Shown one piece after another: positions 12,201 through 24,200 of a stretch of DNA of 64,000 nt. Position 1 is the stretch's first letter. Every line of letters begins with the position of its first letter. Source of the stretch: Reticulitermes speratus (lineage: Eukaryota > Arthropoda > Insecta > Blattodea > Rhinotermitidae); assembly GCA_021186555.1 (NCBI GenBank), contig JAJKFL010000012.1, positions 7,983,394 to 8,047,393 on the forward strand, written 5' to 3'. Made by a program: the position numbers and the translations under genes. The notes beneath the pieces were generated by a model. That model did not search any database. It was not told the DNA's origin and saw nothing but the letters and a program-made list of their open reading frames with translations.

Positions 12201-15200
12201 TGCCATTTTTATCTTTTTCTGTTCAAATAATACATTTTTCATAAACAGTTCACTAAAAGTTAAATACCCACCCCAGTAGGATAAAGGTTAAAAAATAGAA
12301 TATATTTTATAGAATTGGCAATGGAAGCTCTCAACCATTGCCTCCTAGATCTCTGGATTTTACTTCTATAGACATTTCTGTGTGAAAACTTACCGTATAT
12401 TCTCGAATCTAATCCGCACCCAGTTTTTGGCGACTTCTTAAACGAAAAAAAGTTAGTTCGCTATTCTAATCCGCACCTTTCCTTCAACCACCCCTTGCCC
12501 ATGGGGCGACTGATTGAATAATATTGGATGTTACCAATGCGTTAAAATCCGACGCTACGCCTGTGGCCGATGAGTCGTACCAATAGAGGCGGGGCCTTTC
12601 TCAACAGACGTGCGCAATCTCGTCTGAAGCCAGCTGATCTTTAGTTGTTGAAACGTGGGAGGTGCTTGTTCCAATTTGTCGTGTACCGTAGTTATGGAAG
12701 AGGGACACCTGAAATCTAAACGACTCTCATATACGGCAAAGTTCAAACGTGAAGTTATTCGGTGCGCAGAGGAGAATGGAAACCGCAAAGTCGCTGCAAT
12801 TTTTGGAGTTGATGAAAGCAACGTTCGACTATGGCGGAAACACAAGGCAGCGATCAGCGGGTGTGAGGCGTCACGAAGGAAATTCACTGGACCCAAGAAA
12901 GGACGATTTCCTGAAATTGATGATGCAGTCTTCACGTTTTTTCAAGAGAGACGCAAGACTGGACTGTTTGTGAGTTATGATCTACTCGCGAGGAGGCGAT
13001 AAAGAAGGCCAGATCTTTGAACATTCCTCGAATTATGAGTGATGACGGCGAGTCTGATGAATAATAAATTATAATAATAAATAATAAAATAATAGATTAT
13101 TGTATTGTATTGTTCTTACGTTGTTTATTAATTACGTTAATTACGTTATTGTTATATTGTACAGCAGCTCAATCATTTTTACAAAATCCAGCTCTAGACC
13201 GCGAATCTAATCCGCACGCGAATCTAATCCGCATCTGATTTTTTAGCCCTCTAAAACTGTAAAAAAAGTGCGGATTAGATTCGAGAATATACGGTATGTC
13301 TTTGTCCTACTCTTACCAAACAAACACTGACCAGAAGTGCTGAACAAGAAAACCTACACAGAAACTTTGCAGACCATCTCTATGCCACTTGAATGTTGTC
13401 GTGATTACCAGTGGAGCTTATATTGTGCATCTGTGAAGCTGTTCATTTCATTTTGTTTCTCTTCATGCTACTCCATGTGCTGTCAGACTGTTCATTTTGT
13501 TGGAAATAAAATTCTAATAAAAGTGTCTGCTTAATTTGTAATAACACTGTATATTCATACTGTATATTGTACTTTTTAATATGACATAGCTGTTCGTCTG
13601 TCACACTGAAGGGTTTGATGAGAATGTAATTTTAGTTTGTTATACGTTGTATATGGCTTATGTCTTCATGTTTGTGAGTTAAACTTCTGTTTTTTAGCAG
13701 CAGGTCCAAGTAGCCGTCCACATAGCTCAACCAGTGCTGAAGTGGAGCAGGGGTTGGCCACCCTGTCTCTCAGTAGTCCAGCAGCTGCAGCCAGTACAGG
13801 ACCCCCCAACACTATGCAACAAGTTACGTCCACTCGCACCAAAGAGGCTTCTAGGTACATTCACTTACCAACCAAGTAACTGAACTGTCTGGTACCAGAA
13901 CCTGAAGATTCAGTCCTATTAATCCCAAAGTGTGCCACTGGATACAGTTCTGAGCTAAGTGAATCCACCAGCCTTCATGACAACTTGTTTGTCGAAATTT
14001 CATCATAATGTTGCATTCTTATCCTTTCTGTCTCATCCTGTGTTATGGATGTTATGAAACAAAGTGCTTCCTTTGTTTCAATGGTCTGTCCAAATTTCTT
14101 TTCCCTTATGACTGATATTTTAATTCATTGTATAAATGTAATGTAGGGTGTGTCTGTGTAGTCTCTGCTACTTATCAATGTCACTTTCCTGTGGCATGCC
14201 ATGTTTTCACTGAAAAGGGGGGGGGGGGGGGTGCTGTGTCACCTGAGTTATAGCAGGATAATTATTTAACATTAATGCTGACACACAAAGCTCACTCTGA
14301 GGCTTAACCTTTAGGAGATGGATTTAAATGCCAATTGTATCCCTTGATGGCCCAAGTTCTTCTGGCTTAGTGTGGACATTTAAATTGCTACCAAGTAAGC
14401 ACACAGGGACCAGGATATAGCATGCTATGCCATTCACCAGTACATTTTAGAGACCAGCATGTGGTTTCTTAGGACTGTAAAGGTTAAAGGTGTCTGGATA
14501 TGGGGATAAATGTTAGTATTGTCCAATGTACGCAGCAGAGTAAGTTACATAATTTTTATATTTTGCCTGATGGTGGAAGTAGAGTCAGCTTCCAAAACAT
14601 GTGTTTTAAACAAAAGTGAGACTACAGGAAAAGTCAGATGTGTGCAGCACACTGTTAGCACAAACCTTCAGACTTACAGAATATATCTTTAATGCTCTCA
14701 GGCATTCTGTGTTAGAGGATTGGAGTGCTTTTAGTTTCAGGATCAAGCAGTTCTGAAGATAAATACACAACGATCCTCCAAAATCTTGGTAACTATCAGT
14801 TGACATGGTGTAACATCCTAGAAGATTTTAATCTTGATGAACACCACTGTGAGAACCTCAGATCTAGCAGAATATATCTTATTAGAAGAACAGGCATGTT
14901 TTTGAAGTGTAATTCATTTTCTGCAGATTCAAAGGTAAACGAGCATACCCATCAATACCAAACCAGCCATCAGAAGCAGGCGCACACTTTATGTTTGAGC
15001 TAGCAAAAACCGTACTGACAAAAGCTGGGGGAAATAGCAGCACGTCACTGTTCACTCAGGCGTCAACGTCGCAGAACCACCACGGTCCTCACCGTGCGCT
15101 CCACATTTGTGCCTTCCAGATTGGACTGTATGCTCTTGGTCTTCACAACTGTGTCAGTCCCAACTGGCTCAGTCGCACATACTCCTCACATGTGTCCTGG

Positions 15201-18200
15201 ATCACTGGTACAGTGTCTTGATTTATTTAATGACAATTTCAATTGCTAAGATTATATAGCACCAAACGGCAGGATTAGTTAAAGATGATTTGGAAGGGAT
15301 GTTGGAGGAAGTACATCGAAACCTCTGTCCATCATTTCTGACAGGACTGCGTAAAGGAAAGTAATGAATGTGGGAAAACAACAGTTGTGTGAAAATTTTA
15401 AGGTTATCGGATTTTTATGGACCACAATAAATGAACAATACTTGGGGGAAAATGACACACATGGAATGATGGATAGAGGTTTGACTGTATTAGCAGCTAA
15501 TGTAAGGTATGATCCTGGCATTTGCCTGGAGGGACTAAGAAAAACACTGATAATTCTCAGTCACGGTTGTCCATGTGTGGGCTTTGAATCCAGGACCTCC
15601 ACAACGAGAAGCAGAAGTGGTAGCTACTTGGCAATGGCATTGGATGGTACATTGCCAAATTAGTCGCGGGGAATGGATTATCAGTTTGTTTAGTGATGCT
15701 TTCAGGTACGCTACTGAATGACATGGGGAGATGATAATGAAGTCTGCATGTTGAACTATGATTACTTACTGTGTGTTCTTTATGTAGAGGGTGTAAGATA
15801 AACACACAGTGGGAGAGGCACTTCTGTCTGTCCATTTGACTGCCCACATGCTTGTGTTACAGAACTACTGAAAACAAGGAAAGGGTGAATGATGTAGAAG
15901 GAAAAATAATTTCTGATTCAATGCAGTGTGGTATCTTCAGGGCAAGAATAAATTTTCTTGCACAGTAAATGAGCATGAGGATCAAATAAATTATGCCAAA
16001 TATTGAAGAAGATGTTCAGGAAATATTCGTATTACTGTTTCTGTTCTTGTTTTGAAGCACACAGATGTTTTATCAATATCCACATGAACCATTTGAAACT
16101 GTGGTAGGCTAGTAGGCTAGATCATGTCTGCGTTTGTGTAACGTTCTGACAATCCTTTCTGTACCTTTTCCATCATCTACTGTATTACATTTATTACTTT
16201 TAGTACATCATACAATGGAAAAAATCCATGCAGTTAATGAGTTTAGATAGATCAGGTCTGTCCAGTGTGCAGCATGCATACCAATATGGGCACTGTGTTG
16301 TTTTTGTGTGGCCCGTTATAGTGTCCTTCCGTTCTCTAAAATATGTGTTGATGCTCTTTCCTCTCTTTACATAGGTGTCAGATTTTGTCAAGAAGACGGC
16401 AAAACGTTCCTCCTAAATATTGCTTGTAATTTTTCAGTTGATTTCACATTGCACCTAGCACACATCTTACAGTGGGTGTTTTATTCTGTTTTTTTCAGAA
16501 TCAGATTGCAGGAGTTTTTTTTAATTCTGATATATAACATTTCAACGTGCTAAATTTAAATAAATGTTTTGAACCTTACAGGTCCAGTTCTTATTCATGC
16601 ACCTGTGCTTCATAAATTTCATGATTGTAGGGCAGATATTTGAATCAGTATACTGAAAAAAAAGTGTATTTTTTAGATGTGGCCTGTGGGTAGGTACCTA
16701 TGGTAGAGTGCATCCTTTCAGTGGTTTGAAATTTCACAGGTCTGGTTTTAAATTAAATTGTTAGTTGATAGAATAATCATATAGAAGAGAAAGAAGTTAA
16801 AAAAAGGTAATGTTTTCCCTGTCCCTGCCATGAAGGCATATATGGGAAGTAGATGTATAGCTGCACTCATTCCTAACCTCAGCACTAGATGGAGGTGAGT
16901 GGTCAACTTCATGCCCTGGCCACTTTACCCCCAGGAAAGAACCCCAGTACCAACTGAATAGGGGGCTGGGTGGGTCCCAGAGCCAGTCTGGACGTTTTGG
17001 TGAAGGGAGATTCAAACCCCAGACCATCCAGCCCGTAGCGTAGTTGCTATACCGACTGCACTACTCCGGCTCCTGTAAGAATTAAAAGTGATTACAATTG
17101 TAATGATTGTTTTGTTTGAATAAGATAAGTATGTGTATGTTGATACAGGTCAGGCAATGGAAATAGGAGCTCCAGCCATCTCCTTTCTCATTGATACCTG
17201 GGAAGGACATCTAACACCACCTGAAGCAGTGAGCATAGCAGACCGGGCTTCACGAGGTTGTGACCTCAATATCGTTCGAGCAGCAGCAGAACTGGCGCTG
17301 TCATGCCTGCCTCACGCTCATGCTCTCAACCCAAATGAAATCCAGAGGGCTATCCTACAGGTAACATCCTTTGCTTGTACGTGAATGTGGGCCAAGGGAA
17401 ATATTTTGACCAAAAGCGACAGAAGTAACAGAACAATGGAGAAAAGCGTGTAATGAGGAGCTTTGTAACTTGTACTCCACACTGTATGTTGTTATAGTTG
17501 GTGAAATTATTCTGAAACGTGAGGTAAGGAAGAAGCAGAAGGATGCAGTCGTGGCCTGTTTTATGTGACTGTCACAGCATTTGTTTGTGGGATTGGTGGG
17601 GGAAGGGTGAAGAAAGATACAGTTGGCTTTATATCCAAGACCCCTGTGTAGGATATATTATGATAGGCAAGTGAGCATGCTATAGCACATTGGTTAATAT
17701 CCCATATATAGTCTGTGGTGTCCAGTGTGTGACAGCTCACTTAAAATATTCCAAACTCCACAACTCAACCCAAAACAAGCTGTTAAGGTCTGAAACAAGC
17801 TAGTAAGGACATGATGTTGATGCTAACCATGTAGTCTTGACATGAAATGTAACATCAAAAATATCTTTTTGTTGCTGTAACTAGCTATGCAGAATATGTA
17901 CATGATGGAATAATTGCTGTACCTAAGAGTATAATACATCTTGTCTGGAGGTTCCAAATTTCTGCATTGTCACACATCAGTAACAGTCAGCAAGTTGTAG
18001 GACAGGCAGTTTAGTAATCATGTAGTATAAATATTCAGGTTTTTGTGGCAGTAATTGCTCAGATTGTGGTGTTCTGGGTTGTGACGTGGTGTGGTCTTGT
18101 AGGTAGACATTTTAGAGGAAGATTCTCTCTCCCCTGTGACAATACCTTATGGCCCTTAAAAGAGCCATTTTTTGGCACGTTTGCAAAATTGCGAAAAGTG

Positions 18201-21162
18201 GCTACTAGCTTTGTCATGTCTATCTGTCCATCCATCCACACAGAACAACTCGGCTCCCACTGGACAGATTTTCGTGAAATTTGATATTCGAGTATTTTTC
18301 GAAAATCTGTTGAGAAAATTTAAGTTTTATTAAAATCTGGCAAGAATAATGGGTACTTTACATGAAGACCTATGTACATTTATGCTAATATTTTGCTGAA
18401 TTCTTCTTACAATGAGAAATGTTTCAGACAAAAGTTGTAGAGAAAATCAAAACATACATTTTATGTTCAATAACTTTTTTTCCAGTAATCGTGCCATTTA
18501 TGAGATAATGTGGAAAAATATGGTACAGCCAGACAGGCCACAGATGCCAATATAATACGACGCATGCTCATTGCATGCTGGATAACTAAGGCTACAGACA
18601 CACACTTGGAATATGTAATACTTATTGCTTTTCCATGGCAACAATTGTCACATGAACACGCCTCAGTGTTACGTTATACGTACATTGTCTGTCTTGTTGT
18701 CTTTTATTTTCCGACTGTTCCTGTTGTCCCAGATCATTTTGTGCCTCCTCTGGTCCTCCCATGGATCTGGTTGACCACTTTCCTGCAACCTGCCAATATA
18801 ACCTAACCATGTCATGAGTCTTGAAGTTGGAGGTAACATGTTCCTTCATAATGTTGGTATCCTCCAGTAAGACTACATGGCATCATAACCAAGGAGACCA
18901 ATGCCCGTGCATGGTATATATTTTTCTGGTTGCATAGCTCCACCTTTCATTAGATGAATCTGGTACACAACCATGAACATGCTTTATCATGGGTAATATT
19001 AAAAATGATTTATTGTTTTCGTTTTATCATGTTGGTTGCAGTGCAAAGAGCAGAGTGACCTCATGCTTGAACATTCATGCCTCACTGTTGAAAATGCAGC
19101 AAAGGGAGGAGGTGTTTACCCAGAAGTGTTGTTTCAAGTGGCTAAATACTGGTATGAGCTGTACATGAGGGTAAGTTGTTACACATGTAACACTATGTCC
19201 ATTATTTTATATTGTGCATAAACTGATAATAGTCTTCACTTTCTCCTTACAGCATTCATGACAGGAAGGCAATTTCTTGTTGCATTGGCTATTGCATTTC
19301 AGAGGAGAATAATGAAAGAAAAGAAATACGATACAGTACTGTCAATAATGTTTGTAACACTTGACTGTAATTATTTGTAGAATAACATGTTGTGAAATGT
19401 ATGCAGTCTCTTGATCACAGACTATTGCTAGCTTTGTGCCAATAATGATTAACATAAAAGTATAATTTAAAACTTTTCCTGTTGGTGCATTATATAAATA
19501 ATCTTTAGTTAATTAGTCTCATCTTACTGTTTGTATTATTTATTTCAGTCCACCTACCCAATAAACTTTTGCAGTGTGTCAGAAGTTAAAAACAGTTTGT
19601 ATTGTCTGCATTTTTTTGTTCAGAATTTGGAATTTTTTATTCTGATGAGGGTTAAATTTCTAAGTATTCTTTTATCTTTTGTTCAAGCATACACCTGGAG
19701 GTGGAGAGCAGCCTATGGAAAATGAGATGCCTCATGATTCCTTAACTTTAGATACAAGCAGTGGGGCACTTGTTACAATGGTGGAATCTACTCCACCATC
19801 CATAGAGATAGCTCAGCAGCTGCCAACAGGCTTGGTCCCACCCAACACAGGCGTTCTACAAGGTAGCATTGCGGGCACACCAGTTTCCCAGCCTGTGGTT
19901 GTGACGACTACTCCTCCCCCTCCATACCCACAGCATCCCGCAGTTACAACGCTGGCACCACTTGGTGTTGGTATGAGTGTTCCATACACGGTCAGTCCGT
20001 ACAGCTTTGCCGTTCAAGGTCTGCATCCTCACCCCCATCACCATCCGCACTTTGGCAGTCCTCTAAATCATCATCCCCACACAGTGACTCTTCCTCCTCC
20101 ACCCCATCTACAAATGTACCTTTCTCCACCCGCATTCCAGTATCCACCTCATGCTGCCAATCAACAGGCAGCATATACCAACCTTCCTCCAAATGCAGGA
20201 GCTCCAGGCTTGCCACCGAACCTACAGTATTATGGAACGGCTGTAACTCTTGCTCCAACCACGTCTGCCGCTGTTGGGATGAGACCTGCAGCAGTTGTGG
20301 CTAATGCAAATGGAGCTGCACCTCCACACCACCACATATATCCAATTACAGCCACCACTATTCAGCAGGCAGGGACACTACAGGTGAGTCTATACGGTGG
20401 TAGTGCAGATCAGAATGTATGGACTATTTGCAGTTATTGTCATGTGTGGGCCAGGTGAGGCTATTTCAAATTGCCTTCTGGCCAGGTGGCTTCATGAGGA
20501 AAGTTGTGTATGTAAGGAGTTGTTTAAAACTAAACTGATATCACTTATTCACACTGACTGAACGTACTTCATAGATACACCAAAATATTTAAAAATAATA
20601 AAGTTGTCACTGATCTTGCCATGAAGTCATACAGGAGAAGCAGAGGTTCTTGACCTTGGCAATAGATGGAAGTGTGTGGTCACCTTCACACTGTGGCAGC
20701 TCACACCCAGGTAATGAACCCCCTGTACCCATTCAACAGGAGGCTGGGTGAGCCTCACAACCAGTCTGGATGTTTTAGACAAGAGAAAAATATCTTTCCC
20801 CTTCCAGGAATTGAACCCAGGATTAGCCAGCCCATTGCCTAGTCACTGTACCAACCACGCTGTTACAAAATAATAATTCAATTCAATTCAATTCTAGTTT
20901 ATTAATGTGCCCAGTCAACAGCCAGAAGGCCAGTTACAAAAACAGCACAACATACAAACACAAATAACAACGGACAATAAACAGACAAAATAAAACAAAC
21001 ACAACCAAAACAAAATAAATAAACAAACAATAACTTACTTAGATAATTAATAAGAACACCTTAAAGTAATGTAATAAATTATCACATCTGACTAAGTGTA
21101 ACAAATTCCCTTCTGAAGACATCCAAATGATTACAAATAGAATTTGCCGCGATTACACACAC

Positions 21163-21210
<48 letters not shown>

Positions 21211-24200
21211 GATATTACTAATTTGGAAAAGGAGTATTGTCAGTAAGGTGATTGTGGGGTGACTGTGGATTTCTGATTAAAATTGTTTGCACAGAAGGTA
21301 AGGTTGAGGAACATTAATGTAACCATACTTGACACTGTGAGATGCAAGAAGCAAGCAATCTTATCTCATAAAGGGAACTGGTCTTATGTGTTCTTTACAT
21401 AAGTTGTGTAAAATGAAAACATAATGGTGAGATCATGTATCCCTTGAATCTGCACATGTTCCATCTTCAGAACTAATTCAACGTATTCCAATGCAAGATG
21501 ACATTGTGAATTTACATGAAAATTTAACCAGGCCATTTAGTTTTGAGGTGTGCTGTCAGGAATGGTGTACTTTACATGAAGTCTGAATTAAGCTTTATCA
21601 GACTTCTCAGAAACGGCTTGTACATTTCAGTCACACTAGGGTTGCCATGTGCACTCTTTTCCACGGACATGTCCTCATTTTAAAACCAAAAATTTCCATC
21701 TGTACAGGTTTTTTAAGTTTTGTAGAAATGTCTATGATTTTGACTGTTATTTCTTAAAACTTTTTTATATTTTAATGGTACTGAAATGCACAAAGAGATT
21801 TCTACTACTTTTTAAGAAATATGTAATTATAATATTATATTTCTGCTGTGTGAGTCAAAAAATAAACATATGAATTCAGCAGTCAGCCTTCAAAACATCT
21901 CAGAAAACTGCAGCAATATTTGTGATTTCATTTCCTCCCCTTATGTGGTTACGTCAGTGAACAGAGAATAATGGAGAATGACGGCATATAACAGAGGATG
22001 AAAGAAGTGTAAATAAGCACATAAAAAGGAAGACAGCTAGAGAACTGGCAACAGACTACACTTTGTGTGTATTTTATACAAACTTGAATAATTCTTTTTA
22101 ATTTTGTATATTTTGTTTAAAATGACAATGCTAATTTTACATAATAAATTTTACGTTGTGATATCACTCAACAATTAAACCAACAAATGCACTTTGTTGG
22201 TTTTAATTGTTGAGTTACATAATACAATTGTGACTATTTATGTGTCTTCTTTTTTATGGTCAGTAAGTGGGAAATGTCCTCTTTTCTTGTGATGGATATA
22301 TGGTAATGCCTTAAGTAGCACCTGACATGAAATGTAAATGAAATTAAGATCGCCAACCTTTGTTGGAAACACTTTTGGATGTGGCGGAATTGTATCCACA
22401 GCAAGTGTACATCTTTAAAACACTTCTCATTCAGGCCTTAGCCTCTACAGCTTTTGTTACCAGCTTTGTGTTCAAGAGGTCCCAGGTTCAAATGTAGGTT
22501 CAGAAACTGTGTGTGATTTTCTTCAGTTTTTTTAGGCCTCTACTAGAAAGCCTTAAATTGGGTTATGACCACTTCCTTCCACATCCTTACACCAGTTCAT
22601 TAATGACTAATCATCCAGTCATTTTATGCTTTCTAGTCTGAATTATCCAAAGTATTGTTAAACAATAAATAAAATAAATAGGGGTAGCATAGTCAGTAAA
22701 GAGGCTAGGCTAATGGCCATATGATCCAAAATTTGAATCCTGGCAGGGGCAGGAAACTTTTTTCTTCTTCAAAATGCCCAGACCAACTCTGGGGCCCACC
22801 CAGCCTCCTGTTCAGTGAGTACCTGGCTTCTATCATGGGGATAAAGCAGCCAGGGCTTGATGTTGACTACTCATCTCCATCTTGTGTCAATGATAAGAAT
22901 CAGTGGAGCTGTACCTCTGCTCCCTGTATGTGTCTTCGTGGCATAGACAGTGTCACCTTTACTTTACCTTTATAAATAAGTAAACACGTTCAGTTTGGGT
23001 GCCGTTGGGTTGCTTGTATATCGAAAGGTTCTGAAGCTGGACATTGTTTCCCTTAGGTACATAGACAGCAATCTCAGCAGTTCAACCAGACACAGTTGCG
23101 ATACCTGCTGGTGGCATACAGAGTCGGTATGTTAGCGCTAGAAACGTTGGCCAGAAGAGTGCATGATGACCGGCCACAAGCCAAGTATGCACGCAACCCA
23201 CCATACGGAGAAGATGTCAAGTGGCTTCTCCGTATTGCTAAGAAGCTCGGTGAGTTTTGTCATAGAACTTGTTTTTTTTACATGACATTAAAGGAGTTGC
23301 AGTGATATTGCCATGTATTGTAGGTATTAGTGTTACGGAAGAAACTTGCCACCTCCGTCATCATAGCAGCAAAAAAGCAATCTTTGTAATCACCACTGTA
23401 ACAGCCTCGAATCTCATACTTCATTTGACTTGTCGCATGGAGAATTGTCATTCTGTGAGATTTAATGTTCTCACACCAGCGGTGGTGAAGATCAAGTCTT
23501 CTGGGATGTTATGCGATGTCAGCTGGTAAATAGTTACCTTTTTGAAGACAGTGCACTCCTTTGAAATGTTGGCAACTGTTTACCATTCAACACAGCTTAA
23601 CTTTCTAGAAGACTTGAATTTTCAACTGTCATTCTGGTATTATGCTCTGTAAATAATTCTCACTTTTTGAATGGTGAGGGGGCCCCGCAGCTGATGCTAC
23701 AGACGCACCGCAGCCTTAAGGCTTCTTGTGCAACCCCTGTGATGAAGATGAGCAGTTTTTTACCAAGTTTTACAAGTAATGGAGCACCAGTGGAATGAAA
23801 TTGACAGGAAAACCGACAACTCGGAGAAAACCTGTCCAGTCCACTTTGTCCACACAAATCTCACATGGACTTGACCTGGGATCGAACCCGGGCCTCCGTG
23901 GTGAGAGGCCGGCGACTAACCGCCTGAGCCATGGCACGGCCTTAATTCTCACTTTCTCACTTAATAAGATAATAGACTTTTGACCTCATGAATGTTATAT
24001 GGAGGTTTTACTGTGTTTTGGCGTAAGCAGAAGTGAATGGTTGTTTTGATCATTGTCACTTGTTTGTTTGTTTGTAGGCACACAGTACCTGCACCAGTTC
24101 TGTGTTTGTGCTGTGAACAGTATTGTCAGTCCATTTGTGTTACATGATGTAGCACTGGAGGCAGCACATTACCTGTCGAGAAACAACCCAGGTCTCATCA

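Larger units (their letters stand above)
11744..13697 (+). other. intron hosting the pogo element
   Basis: Apart from the transposon at 12393-13294 it is AT-rich and I see nothing further. It ends in the triple acceptor TAG-CAG-CAG. Confidence 0.7.
20384..23056 (+). other. longest intron; SINE pair and simple repeats
   Basis: Carries SINE A minus (20610-20870), an (attca)n run at about 20877-20897, an A-rich stretch to 21060, an (AAT)n microsatellite (21163-21210), a small hairpin (22165-22215) and SINE A plus (22682-22975). No coding content seen. Confidence 0.7.

Noticed and set aside
12555..12935. 126-codon minus-strand ORF in the pogo element
   Set aside because: Shadow of the plus-strand transposase N-terminus, which has a recognisable HTH.
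21649..21873. Short AT-rich ORF in an intron
   Set aside because: Phe/Lys/Ile composition expected from AT-rich DNA; no splice context or motif.
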